Assembly: GCA_034509735.1 (NCBI GenBank)
Contig: JACGWO010000010.1
Span: 14,335,193-14,399,192, forward strand
Source of the DNA: Sesamum alatum
Lineage: Eukaryota > Streptophyta > Magnoliopsida > Lamiales > Pedaliaceae
DNA length: 64,000 nucleotides
Direction: 5' to 3'
This document shows positions 8,862-20,912 of this stretch, piece after piece (within the stretch, counting starts at the first letter, position 1; the number at the start of each line of letters is the position of its first letter). The notes beneath the pieces are model-generated. The model was not told the DNA's origin, did no database searches, and saw nothing but the letters and a program-made list of their open reading frames with translations. The position numbers and the translations under genes are program-made.

Positions 8862-9416
8862 ATGTCTAAGAACCCACTATCAACCATTCTTGAGACAAAC
8901 AAATTCAATGGAACAAATTACAACGACTGGTTGCGCAATCTCAGGATAGTCCTAGATTACGAGAACCAAGGCTACGTCATGGACGAGCCTCTCCCTAGGA
9001 CCTTACCGGAAGGATCCACGCCAGAAGAACGTGAGACGTTCGAGACTTGGCATAAGGATAACCGGAAGGTCCGTAGCATCATACTTGCTTCGATGACCAA
9101 TGAGATTCAGAAGCAATATGAAAGGCTAGACGATGTCCCTTCCATTATGGCTCGCCTTAAGGATTGCTATGCAGTCCCAGACCGGCATACTAGGTATGTC
9201 GCGACCAAGGCGTTCTTTGGAACTAAAATGACAGAAGGATCCTCTGTACAAGAGCATGGGGTTAAAATGCTTACCCTAGTGGAAAAGCTCGAGGACCTAA
9301 AGGCAGGTCTCGATAACGAAAAGTACATAGATGTGATCCTTCAGTCACTCCCACCCTCCTTCGACCAATTTATCGTCAACTATAACATGAATACACTTGA
9401 GAAGGGCAATTCATGA
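8862..9416 (+). pseudogene. gag: Copia copy 1: gag (capsid region), frameshifted at the end
   Basis: This 184-residue frame starts MSKNPLSTILETNKFNGTNYNDWL, a typical opening of plant copia Gag (FNGxNYxDW), and continues through the UBN2-type capsid region with ILQSLPPSFDQF near residue 165. One extra A near 9408 (GGGCAATTC versus GGGCATTC in copy 2) ends the frame. The ATG follows a GTAGATTTTAAA stretch that is identical in copy 2 (16843). In life this protein would build the virus-like particle that carries element RNA. Confidence 0.85.
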
Positions 9417-10058
9417 GTTGATCAATATGTTGGTGCAATACGAGGCAACGACTAAGAAGTCCACGCCTTCGGTATTGTTTGGAGGTGCTTCAACTTCCAA
9501 GACGAAAGGCAAGGGTGCCGGACGTTGGAAAAGGAAGAAGGGGAAGGGAAAAGCCGTCATAGCAGCTACGAACACTCAGAGTGTTTCCCATTGCCAAAGG
9601 GGGGAAAGGCAAAGGAAAGGGGAAAGGTTGTCTCCAAGCAACAGTCAAAGGCATATGACATATGTATCAACTGCCGTGAGAAAGGGCATTGGAAGAGAGA
9701 GTGCCCCAAACTCTTCTCAAACCAAGGTATATTTGTGATTGAGGTTAACATGGTCACTAATTCTGCCTCTTGGGTATTGGATACCGGCTGTGGAGCTCAC
9801 ATTTGCAATGATTTGCAGGTGCTGAAAAGAAGCAGAAAACTAAGTAGCGGGGACATGATCCTGAAGCTCGAAATGGCAAGGCCATCTCGGCAGAAGCAGT
9901 AGGATCCGCCACTTTAGTAATTAGTGATACCATTAGCATAGAATTAGAGCAGGTTTATTTTGTACCTAGTATGATTAAGAACATCATTTCCATTCCATTG
10001 TTGGACAATAGTGGTTATGAGTTCAGAATCAATAAAAATTGCTTTTATTTGATGAGGT
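9397..10058 (+). pseudogene. Copia copy 1: nucleocapsid and protease region, broken by several indels
   Basis: The zinc knuckle CINCREKGHWKRECPK (near 9663-9710) and the protease active site SWVLDTGCGAHICND (near 9767-9810) are readable in one frame (9525-9902). Relative to copy 2 there are extra bases near 9585 and 9621, a missing base near 9870 and an extra base near 10113. The sequence between the pieces is otherwise almost identical to copy 2, so the breaks are recent or are assembly errors. Confidence 0.8.
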
Positions 10059-12365
10059 GTGGAATTGCTCATCTACTTGGTACATTGCACAACGGGCTCT
10101 ATATCTTGCAACAAAACAAATTTCGTTCTTAACGCTCAACACAAACGGAAATTAGATAATAACGGGAATGCACGTCTGTGGCACGCTAGGCTAGGTCACA
10201 TATCCCAAGATAGGATGAAAAGGTTGGTAGACTCAAAGAACCTAGAGGTTGGGGACTTGAGTGATCTACCAACTTGTGAGTCTTGTCTAAGAGGGAAAAT
10301 GACCAAGAAGCCCTTTGTAGGACAAAGCAGGCTTGCCACAGGTCTGTTGGACTTGGTCCATACAGACGTATGTGGACCACTAAGGACGCAGGCCCGAGGT
10401 GGGTTCTCCTACTTCATAACCTTCACCGATGATCATTCACGGTACGGTTATGTTTACCTGATGAGGTACAAGTCTGAAGCTCTTGAGAGGTTTAAAGAAT
10501 TCAGGCTTGAAGTGGAGAACCAGACCAACTGCAAAATTAAAGTCCTACGGTCAGACCGAGGCGGTGAATACCTTAGTGCCGAATTCCTAGATTATCTAAA
10601 AGAAAATGGTATAATATCGGAATGGACACCTCCCGGAACACCACAGTTAAATGGCGTCTCTGAAAGGAGGAACCGAACCCTGTTGGACATGGTTCGGTCC
10701 ATGATGAGTTTTACCAAATTGCCCTTATCGTTTTGGGGTTATGCATTAGAAACGGCAGCCAAGTTGTTGAATTTGGCGCCTACCAGTGCATTGACCCAAA
10801 CGCCATATGAGATATGGCACGGCAAGCCTGCGTCCTACAACTACTTGAAAGTGTGGGGTAGCCCCGCATACGTCAAGAGGTTAGTGGGAGATAAGCTAGA
10901 ATCCAGGTCTAGCCTATGCAGGTTCGTTGGATACCCTAAAGAAACTGCGGGTTATTACTTTTATGACCCTTTGGAACAAAAGGTATTTGTTTCAAAGAAT
11001 GCAGTATTCTTGGAGCAAGGCTTCCCGGAGGATATCCAACCTGATGAGCTGATCCTTGAGGAATCAAGTGATGGAACTCAGCCATCAGAAATAGCCGCGG
11101 AAACCTCACCAAGAGGATTCAGGATTAATGCACGGAGGACTGACCAACCTAGAGAAGTCCAACATGCTAGGCATGAAGGACAACCTCAAGAAAGGCCAGT
11201 CCCGGTCCCTGAACCGCCGGCTCCGATACAGTCAGCCCCCACAGTCACCACTGATGTTCCCGTCCTCCGTAGGTCCACTAGAGAATCCAGACCTCCAGTG
11301 AGATATGGGTTTCTAAGTGCGACCAATCTTCTGGATAACGATCCTAAGACATACGGGGAAGCGATGTCTGACATCGACTCCGGGAAATGGCTTGAGGCCA
11401 TGAAGACCGAAATGGACTCCATGAGCGAGAACCAAGTTTGGAGACTTGTAGATCCACCGAAAGGTGTTAAGCCAGTGGGCTGTAAGTGGGTCTACAAGCG
11501 CAAACTCGGCATTGATGGAGAAGTCACAACCTTTAAGGCTAGGCTTGTAGCTAAGGGATACACTCAACGACCCGGGGTCGATTTTGAGGACACCTACTCG
11601 CCAGTAGCCATGGCTAAGTCCATTCGGATCCTGCTTGCCATAGCAGCATGGTATGACTATGAAATATGGCAGATGGACGTGAAAACGGCCTTCCTCAACG
11701 GTTTCGTTGAAGAAGAGATCTATATGGATCAGCCGGAGGGTTTCACGGTCACTGGAGAAGAACAGAAGGTCTGTCGTCTCCAGAAGTCCATCTATGGCCT
11801 CAAACAAGCATCCCGAAGTTGGAACATTCGATTTGATGAAGTAATACGGGGATACGACTTCATCAAAAATGAATCCGACCCTTGTGTATACAAGAAGGTC
11901 AGTGGGAGCTCTATAATGTTCCTAGTGCTTTACGTGGATGACATTCTACTCATTGGTAATGACGTCAGAATGTTAGGAAACACAAAAGCATGGTTGTCAA
12001 CCAAGTTTTCCATGAAGGACTTGGGTGAAGCCTCCTACATCCTAGGCATCCAGATTGTCAGGGACAGATCTAAAAGGATGTTAGGGCTCACCCAAAACTC
12101 GTATATGGAGAAAGTCCTAAAGAGATATCGAATGGACAACTCCAAACGAGGATTCCTTCCAATGAGGCATGGGATCAAGTTATCCAAGAAGCAGTCCCCG
12201 CAGACTGATGAGGAACTTGAAAAGATGAAAGTCATCCCCTATGCCTCTGCCGTAGGTAGCATCCAATATGCGGTCCATTGCACCAGGCCTGACATTGCAT
12301 ACGCTTTGAGCGTGACAAGCAGATATCAGTCCTGTGCAGGAGAGGCCACATTGGAATGCCGTTAA
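10059..12365 (+). pseudogene. pol: Copia copy 1: integrase and reverse transcriptase
   Basis: A 768-residue open frame. The integrase zinc finger has H42, H47, C73 and C76; the catalytic triad is D103, D166 and E202 (D-x35-E). A proline/glutamate-rich link follows (about residues 330-410). The reverse transcriptase starts near residue 440, with WKVYKRK-like and QMDVKTAFLNG motifs and the YVDD active site at about residues 625-628. The frame breaks near 12345 (GGCCACATT versus GGCACATT in copy 2), just before RNase H. The integrase-before-RT order marks Ty1/copia. All catalytic residues are intact, so only indels disable it. Confidence 0.85.
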
Positions 12366-12918
12366 GGGCATCCTTAAGTACCTTAGGAGGACTAAGGAAA
12401 TGTTCTTGGTCTATGGCAATGGAGAACTAATTCTGGAAGGCTTTAGCGACGCTAGCTTCCAGTCTGATGACGATGATGCCAAGTCTCAATCGGGGTATGT
12501 ATTCAAACTCAACGGAGAAGTAGTGGCTTGGAAAAGTTCCAAGCAAGCAACCACTGCTGACTCCACCACTGAGGCTGAATACATAGCGGCTTCAGAAGCT
12601 GCTAAGGAAGCGGTTTGGATGAGAAACTACATCCAAGAGTTGGGTGTGGTGCCGAGCATCGCCGAGCCTGTTGTCATCTTCTGTGATAACAACGGTGCAA
12701 TAGCGCAAGCAAAGGAACCGAGATCTCATCACCGTTCCAAACACATTCTTAGACGCTACCATCTTCTTAGAGAAATGGTAGGAAGAGGTGACGTTCGGAT
12801 GGACCGAGTCAACTCAGCAGACAACACAGCAGACCCGCTGACAAAGCCTATGTCGCAGAGTGCTCATACGCAACATCTTGAGAAGATGGGGATTAGGCAT
12901 ATGGGTGATTGGCTTTAA
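12334..12918 (+). pseudogene. Copia copy 1: RNase H and end of pol
   Basis: This 194-residue frame holds the RNase H signatures FSDASFQSD, STTEAEYIA, VIFCDNNGAI and HILRRYHLLREM, and ends at TADPLTKPM...HMGDWL, the usual copia pol C-terminus. It is +1 relative to the preceding frame. The polypurine tract that should follow the stop is missing: six bases later the truncated LTR2 begins. Confidence 0.85.
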
Positions 12919-12923
12919 AGGTC

Positions 12924-14521
12924 GCAGCTGACTGAGGTGACTCGCGGGAACCGTCTTACGGAGGACCTTGAGTATGGTCAGCAAGGTATGACATGTATTC
13001 CCGGTTCCAACGGTACAAGTCAAGTCCTTTGACTTGAGGAATTGCTGAGTTTACCTGTACATCAGGGCTGTATCTTAGATATGGTGAGAGATTGCCAGAA
13101 TTCTCTTTGGTAGTCATAAGCCATGTCTAGTGCAGTTCTGGTGTGCAAAGTGACAGTAGTTTCCAAGAAAGGATCTGTCTCCTGTCAATAGGTTTTGGCA
13201 GTTGAGTCTCATGTATACTCTAGGTCTTGTCCCTAAAACTGTGGCCACAGTGACTGAACAGAAGGGAAGGATTCCCTTGCGGCGTTTAGTGAGGACAGAC
13301 CGACACTTAGGTCCAAAATGGGTACCTGCATTTTCCGTGCCCTAGACTCTAAGTGATGAGACCGAAGACAGAAGGACAAGTGTACTGTTAGAGCCTAAAT
13401 GTTCATCCCTGAATATTTCACCTAGTCTCTAGTGCCATGGACCGTTGCTAGATGGCCACCCATGGTAACGGAAGGATTCTAGGAATCCGACCAAGTCTAG
13501 CTGAAAGGTGAACCTAAAGAGTCACACACTATGCACACACAAATAGATATTTAATTAGGAATTAAATATTGGAGTGAAGGAATGATTAAATTGGATTTAA
13601 TCGGGTCCTTTATTTTTCTTGGAGAAATAATTCCTTCTATTAGATATAAGGAATTAAATTGATAAATTAGATTTATCAAAGGGATTTATTTAATGGGCTT
13701 AAAATAATATTTATATTTATTTTAGCCTCTTGGGAATATTTAAATAGGTTTTTTAAATATTCCATTAAATTAAATTAAATCAACGGTTGAGATCAATGGG
13801 AGAGATGGATGGCTAGGATTGTTTTGACTAGGTCAAAACACTACTTTGACTAGGACTTTGACTAGGTCAAAATCCTAGTCAAAATAGAGTTCTTTGAAAG
13901 AGGAGTTTAAAGAGGATTAGACTCCTCTTCTATATAAACCCCTAGCATCCTACAAGTTGAAGGATGATGAATCTCCAACACACACACAACACACACACAA
14001 CTCGGCTCTCTCTCTCCCTCTATCTCGTCCGCCCTCTCTCTCTCACACACTCCAAGAAATTGTTTCTTTGTTCTCTTGTTCTTGGAACATTAGAACTTGA
14101 TGAATCAATACCGTTAATTCATAACGTGTTGTTGATTCATCCACTCCAAAATATAAACTTGTTCGTTGCTAGCACGACGTGCAAGATACGTGGGTGGATC
14201 GTGTGTCACGATTTGGAGGGTCTCAAGAACGAGATCTTGGTGCAAAACGGGGAACAACGCGTGTAGCCGTTGAAGACGAAAACAACAACGGGTAGGTCTC
14301 GTTTTAGATTTTCGTCCTCTTTTATTTTCAACCCTATGGCCTCCATGATATGTTATATGTGATTTATTCATGAGACACACTGAACACCCGGGAAATTTCA
14401 AAGGCACACCCTTTGAAACGTGTTTTAATTTAAAAGCATGTTTTAAATTCCGCATTTATTTTTTAATTATACCGCGCTTCCGCATTCGCGCTTTTCCCGG
14501 GACGATCCACAATTCCTTTCA
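12924..14521 (+). mobile_element. Copia array LTR2 (middle LTR, first ~392 bp deleted)
   Basis: It begins in mid-LTR at GCAGCTGACTGAGG, equivalent to 21305 in LTR3, and ends CACAATTCCTTTCA before a second primer-binding site. The missing part corresponds to 20902-21304, i.e. polypurine tract plus LTR start. It is almost identical to LTR3 and clearly different from LTR1. W-boxes are at 13824-13882 and TATA at 13931-13938. Confidence 0.85.
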
Positions 14522-14522
14522 G

Positions 14523-14534
14523 TGGTATCAGAGC
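14523..14534 (+). other. Primer-binding site of the second copia internal region
   Basis: TGGTATCAGAGC follows LTR2 after one base, exactly as at 6486. It shows that LTR2 serves as the left LTR of the second unit. Confidence 0.9.
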
Positions 14535-16842
14535 CTGGTTCGGTGTATAGGCCTAGGGTTTATGTGCGTTTTAAGCATGAAACGTGTTTTGAGCATGTTT
14601 TAATTGAATTTTTATTTTCTTGATTATTAAAGCATGTTGTTTTATTGCTTTTAATTCGTGTGAAATTCTGAATATTGGTATTTTTCTGTTTTTTCTTGGG
14701 AAACGGGGGAAAATTTGAACTGAAAACGAGAAACGCCACAGCCGGCCAGCCGGGAAGGCTGGCCGCGCGCAGCCGAGCGCTGCCGGCAGGGCAGACGCGC
14801 GCAGGCAAGGGTAGCCTGCGCGTGCCCGCCCAGCCGGTCGCGCAGGGGCAGCGCGCAGCCATCCTGGCTGCGCGCGGGCGCGCGCGCGGGGCAGACGAGG
14901 GTGTCTGCGCGCGCGCGGCCGGTAGGCGCGCTCATGCGCGCGCGCGCGCAAGGCTGTCGGGCGGAGAGCCCGCGCGCGGACGGCACCAGGCGCGCTGCCA
15001 GGCGCGCGCGCACGCAGACGGAGGCGTCTGCGCGCGCGCGCCCGCGGGCGTGCCCAGTGCGCGTCTGCGCGCCGCGCGCACTGCGCGCAGCGCAGGCACG
15101 CGGCTGGCGACCAGCAGGCCGGCGCGCGCGAGCCAGAGGAGCCTGCGCGCGCGACGGCCTGCCGGAACACCAGGCCGCGCAGCGCGCTGCCGGCCAGGCG
15201 CGCGCGCACGCAGGCAAGGGGCCTGGCAGGCTGGGCCTGCTGCCCTGCGCGCACGGCCTGCCGGCTGCTGCCGGTGGCGGCGGCCGGTGGCTGCTGCAGC
15301 TAGGGTTTCTTGAAACCCTAGTATTATTTTATTTTTTTTATTTTTATTTTTTATTTACTTTTCAGTTTTAATTTTGAATTAATTCTGAAAATTCGTTTTT
15401 GGGTTCAATTTTGCCTAAATTCCTAAAGACATTATTTTAGGAGTAAAATAAATTGGATTTGGAATCCCGGGGTTATTTTACTTAAAATAATGAGGAAAGG
15501 TTTTCCTAAAACGAGAAAAATATTATTACCAATATTTGTGTTTTATTTTTCACACGTTGCGCACATGATCATTTATTTCTGTTTTGGATTATTATGATTG
15601 GAAATCATGAATGATTGGTATATTGTAATTATGTGATTGGATCATGTGATTATGTGTGTTGGATGGAAATGGATGATCACGAGCCCTAGACCGGATGTAT
15701 GGTTTAATTTTCTGTTGGGCCTGTGTGCCTCTTTAACTGCTTTCTCCTTCTCTCTTTCTAGTGCCTTGGAATAATAAGGCTTTCTACCTCCCTCCTTATG
15801 TACTCCCCCCGGGTTTTCGCTGGGGTTTCTATTTTTTTTTAAATATGTAATGAGAGTAGACTAGGAGTGAGGTTTCCATTTTTTGTAATTGGTGGAGAAG
15901 AAGGAAGGACCACATGGAGAGCCCAGACCGGAGGTCCCTTGGCGTTTTCCATGAAGTGAAGAAAGAGAAAAAAGAGACCAAGGCCCATCAGCATGATGAT
16001 TGGGTTACTATTATTGTAATAGTATAGGACCAACCCTAGATTGACCATAGATCCACTGCGGGCTCAGTGGATCGCATAGGATTCGGGCTCGTGATCATCC
16101 AACAGGGGCGTGCTAGGCTTTAATTTTGCATGTGGTTATTATGATGGATGAATGGCTTTTATTTATCATATAACTGCTATGGATGGATTTTATTTATGCA
16201 TTATGGATGAATGTATGCATATATATTATGAGATCTCGGTCATTCACTACTCTCACATTGGTTGGACCAATGTTGAAATATTAGACCCTAGATAAAGTGG
16301 ACATGAACTCTAGGAGTTCGTCCATGCCTTCCAATCCGTGGCATAGTGAGGAAGCTGTTTTAGGTCAATAGCGTGGTCTCACGAGTCGTGGCACGTTATT
16401 GTACTTAAAAGAAGCTGCACTGTGTCATGAACGAAAAATGGGCTGCTGTTACCTGTCTCACGAGTCGTGGGGGTACTAGTGGGTCCATGGCTCGGTCGAT
16501 TGGGTCGGGTCTAACGCCCAATTAGCATGATTCGCTTGGAGTCCTCGGGATCATGCAAAAGGGTGAGGCAATAATCTTGGGAATCTCGTGGGACGAGAAT
16601 GGTATGGAATACCTCCCACAGGATCTTTTCCATGCGAATCGTAAAAGCGGGGTATGGAAAAAATCGCTGTGGATCCCAAGCCCACTAGGAAAGGATTTCC
16701 CGAAAATCACGTTTGAGAGTACCGTGTTTTCGTATAAATAGTGGGAGGATTAAATGACTAAAGACCAAGCATTTAATTATTTCATCAAACCAGTCTTTAT
16801 TTTCTGCTGATCGCGCGTTGTTTTCTAAATGTAGATTTTAAA
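14535..16842 (+). other. Leader of the second copia internal region, with GC-rich block
   Basis: This is the counterpart of 6498-8861. The CG-alternating block is at 14740-15300, about 50 bp shorter than in copy 1 because of scattered losses within CG runs. The AT-rich part and the TCTCACGAGTCGTGG motifs are kept (16376-16470). No credible coding region. Confidence 0.75.
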
Positions 16843-18411
16843 ATGTCTAAGAACCCACTATCAACCATTCTTGAGACAAACAAATTCAATGGAACAAATT
16901 ACAACGACTGGTTGCGCAATCTCAGGATAGTCCTAGATTACGAGAACCAAGGCTACGTCATGGACGAGCCTCTCCCTAGGACCTTACCGGAAGGATCCAC
17001 GCCAGAAGAACGTGAGACGTTCGAGACTTGGCATAAGGATAACCGGAAGGTCCATAGCATCATACTTGCTTCGATGACCAATGAGATTCAGAAGCAATAT
17101 GAAAGGCTAGACGATGTCCCTTCCATTATGGCTCGCCTTAAGGATTGCTATGCAGTCCCGGACCGGCATACTAGGTATGTCGCGACCAAGGCGTTCTTTG
17201 GAACTAAAATGACAGAAGGATCCTCTGTACAAGAGCATGGGGTTAAAATGCTTACCCTAGTGGAAAAGCTCGAGGACCTAAAGGCAGGTCTCGATAACGA
17301 AACGTACATAGATGTGATCCTTCAGTCACTCCCACCCTCCTTCGACCAATTTATCGTCAACTATAACATGAATACACTTGAGAAGGGCATTCATGAGTTG
17401 ATCAATATGTTGGTGCAATACGAGGCAACGACTAAGAAGTCCACGCCTTCGGTATTGTTTGGAGGTGCTTCAACTTCCAAGACGAAAGGCAAGGGTGCCG
17501 GACGTTGGAAAAAGAAGAATGGGAAGGGAAAAGCCGTCATAGCAGCTACGAACACTCAGAGTGTTCCCATTGCCAAAGAGGAGAAAGGCAAAGGAAAGGG
17601 AAAGGTTGTCTCCAAGCAACAGTCAAAGGCATATGACATATGTATCAACTGCCGTGAGAAAGGGCATTGGAAGAGAGAGTGCCCCAAACTCTTCTCAAAC
17701 CAAGGTATATTTGTGATTGAGGTTAACATGGTCACTAATTCTGCCTCTTGGGTATTGGATACCGGCTGTGGAGCTCACATTTGCAATGATTTGCAGGTGC
17801 TGAAAAGAAGCAGAAAACTAAGTAGCGGGGACATGATCCTGAAGCTTGGAAATGGCAAGGCCATCTCGGCAGAAGCAGTAGGATCCGCCACTTTAGTAAT
17901 TAGTGATACCATTAGCATAGAATTAGAGCAGGTTTATTTTGTACCTAGTATGATTAAGAACATCATTTCCATTCCATTGTTGGACAATAGTGGTTATGAG
18001 TTCAGAATCAATAAAAATTGCTTTTATTTGATGAGGTGTGGAATTGCTCATCTACTTGGTACATTGCACAACGGGCTCTATATCTTGCAACAAACGAATT
18101 TCGTTCTTAACGCTCAACACAAACGGAAATTAGATAATAACGGGAACGCACGTCTGTGGCACGCTAGGCTAGGTCACATATCCCAAGATAGGATGAAAAG
18201 GTTGGTAGACTCAAAGAACCTAGAGGTTGGGGACTTGAGTGATCTACCAACTTGTGAGTCTTGTCTAAGAGGGAAAATGACCAAAAAAGCCCTTTGTAGG
18301 ACAAAGCAGGCTTGCCACAGGTCTGTTGGACTTGGTCCATACAGACGTATGTGGACCACTAAGGACGCAGGCTCGAGGTGGGTTCTCCTACTTCATAACC
18401 TTCACCGATGA
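16843..18411 (+). pseudogene. gag: Copia copy 2: gag, nucleocapsid, protease and integrase zinc finger
   Basis: Here gag and protease lie in one continuous frame of about 520 residues, which shows the normal single-polyprotein layout. Gag starts MSKNPLSTIL; the zinc knuckle CINCREKGHWKREC is near residues 268-281 and the protease SWVLDTGCGAHICND near 303-317. The integrase finger (LWHARLGH...CESC) follows. One extra A near 18285 (GACCAAAAAAGCC versus GACCAAGAAGCC in copy 1) ends the frame before the integrase core. Confidence 0.85.
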
Positions 18412-20564
18412 TCATTCACGGTACGGTTATGTTTACCTGATGAGGTACAAGTCTGAAGCTCTTGAGAGGTTTAAAGAATTCAGGCTTGAAGTGGAGAACC
18501 AGACCAACTGCAAAATTAAAGTCCTACGGTCAGACCGAGGCGGTGAATACCTTAGTGCCGAAATTCCTAGATTATCTAAAAGAAAATGGTATAATATCGG
18601 AATGGACACCTCCCGGAACACCACAGTTAAATGGCGTCTCTGAAAGGAGGAACCGAACCCTGTTGGACATGGTTCGGTCCATGATGAGTTTTACCAAATT
18701 GCCCTTATCGTTTTGGGGTTATGCATTAGAAACGGCAGCCAAGTTGTTGAATTTGGCGCCTACCAGTGCATTGACCCAAACGCCATATGAGATATGGCAC
18801 GGCAAGCCTGCGTCCTACAACTACTTGAAAGTGTGGGGTAGCCCCGCATACGTCAAGAGGTTAGTGGGAGATAAGCTAGAATCCAGGTCTAGCCTATGCA
18901 GGTTCGTTGGATACCCTAGAGAAACTGCGGGTTATTACTTTTATGACCCTTTGGAACAAAAGGTATTTGTTTCAAGGAATGCAGTATTCTTGGAGCAAGG
19001 CTTCCCGGAGGATATCCAACCTGATGAGCTGATCCTTGAGGAATCAATTGATGGAACTCAGCCATCAGAAATAGCCGCGGAAACCTCACCAAGAGGATTC
19101 AGGATTAATGCACGGAGGGCTGGCCAACCTAGAGAAGTCCAACATGCTAGGCATGAAGGACAACCTCAAGAAAGGCCAGTCCCGGTCCCTGAACCGCCGG
19201 CTCCGATACAGTCAGCGCCCACAGTCACCACTGACGTTCCCGTCCTCCGTATGTCCACTAGAGAATCCAGACCTCCAGTGAGATATGGGTTTCTAGGTGC
19301 GACCGATCTTCTGGATAACGATCCTAAGACATACGGGGAAGCGATGTCTGACATCGACTCCGGGAAATGGCTTGAGGCCATGAAGACCGAAATGGACTCC
19401 ATGAGCGAGAACCAAGTTTGGAGACTTATAGATCTACCGAAAGGTGTTAAGCCAGTGGGCTGTAAGTGGGTCTACAAGCGCAAACTCGGCGTTGATGGAG
19501 AAGTCACAACCTTTAAGGCTAGGCTTGTAGCTAAGGGATACACTCAACGACCCGGGGTCGATTTTGAGGATACCTACTCGCCAGTAGCCATGGCTAAGTC
19601 CATTCGGATCCTGCTTGCCATAGCAGCATGGTATGACTATGAAATATGGCAGATGGACGTGAAAACGGCCTTCCTCAACGGTTTCGTTGAAGAAGAGATC
19701 TATATGGATCAGCCGGAGGGTTTCACGGTCACTGGAGAAGAACAGAAGGTCTGTCGTCTCCAGAAGTCCATCTATGGCCTCAAACAAGCATCCCGAAGTT
19801 GGAACATTCGATTTGATGAAGTAATACGGGGATATGACTTCATCAAAAACGAATCCGACCCTTGTGTATACAAGAAGGTCAGTGGGAGCTCTATAGTGTT
19901 CCTAGTGCTTTACGTGGATGACATTCTGCTCATTGGTAATGACGTCAGAATGTTAGGAAACACAAAAGCATGGTTGTCAACCAAGTTTTCCATGAAGGAC
20001 TTGGGTGAAGCCTCCTACATCCTAGGCATCCAGATTGTCAGGGACAGATCTAAAAGGATGTTAGGGCTCACCCAAAACTCGTATGTGGAGAAAGTCCTAA
20101 AGAGATATCGAATGGACAACTCCAAACGAGGATTCCTTCCAATGAGGCATGGGATCAAGTTGTCCAAGAAGCAGTCCCCGCAGACTGATGAGGAACTTGA
20201 AAAGATGAAAGTCATCCCCTATGCTTCTGCCGTAGGTAGCATCCAATATGCGGTCCATTGCACCAGGCCTGACATTGCATACGCTTTGAGCGTGACAAGC
20301 AGATATCAGTCCTGTGCAGGAGAGGCACATTGGAATGCCGTTAAGGGCATCCTTAAGTACCTTAGGAGGACTAAGGAAATGTTCTTGGTCTATGGCAATG
20401 GAGAACTAATTCTGGAAGGCTTTAGCGACGCTAGCTTCCAGTCTGATGACGATGATGCCAAGTCTCAATCGGGGTATGTATTCAAACTCAATGGAGGAGT
20501 AGTGGCTTGGAAAGTTCCAAGCAAGCAACCACTGCTGACTCCACCACTGAGGCTGAATACATAG
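18326..20564 (+). pseudogene. pol: Copia copy 2: integrase core and reverse transcriptase
   Basis: The first piece (18326-18560) carries the integrase residues LVHTDVCG and RSDRGGEY. One extra A near 18561 (GCCGAAATTC) shifts the frame, and the second piece carries NGVSERRN (the catalytic E), the full reverse transcriptase with LVLYVDDILLIGND (YVDD near 19911-19922) and the start of RNase H. A missing A near 20511 ends it (TGGAAAGTTCC versus TGGAAAAGTTCC). None of these three lesions is present in copy 1. Confidence 0.85.
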
Positions 20565-20896
20565 CAGCTTTAGAAGCTGCTAAGGAAGCGGTTTGGATGA
20601 GAAACTACATCCAAGAGTTGGGTGTGGTGCCTAGCATCGCCGAGCCCGTTGTCATCTTCTGTGATAACAACGGTGCAATAGCGCAAGCAAAGGAACCGAG
20701 ATCTCATCACCGTTCCAAACACATTCTTAGACGCTACCATCTTCTTAGAGAAATGGTAGGAAGAGGTGACGTTCGGATGGACCGAGTCAACTCAGAAGAC
20801 AACACAGCAGACCCGCTGACAAAGCCTATGTCGCAGAGTGCTCATATGCAACATCTTGAGAAGATGGGGATTAGGCATATGGGTGATTGGCTTTAA
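20507..20896 (+). pseudogene. Copia copy 2: RNase H end
   Basis: The 129-residue frame carries STTEAEYIAALEAAKEA, FCDNNGAIAQAKEP and ends HMGDWL. It is in another frame than the reverse transcriptase because of the lost A near 20511. It differs from copy 1 by a handful of substitutions. Confidence 0.85.
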
Positions 20897-20901
20897 AGGT
20901 C

Positions 20902-20911
20902 AAGTGGGAGA
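20902..20911 (+). other. Polypurine tract of copia copy 2
   Basis: AAGTGGGAGA lies five bases after the pol stop and one base before the LTR3 start at 20913. AAGTGGGAGA-type tracts are standard for plant copia elements. Copy 1 lacks it through the LTR2 deletion. Confidence 0.85.
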
Positions 20912-20912
20912 T

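Noticed and set aside
13964..14266. 100-residue open frame in LTR2 and again in LTR3 (22344-22646)
   Set aside because: It covers the CA/CT-rich transcript leader of the LTR, is broken in LTR1 and has low-complexity composition.
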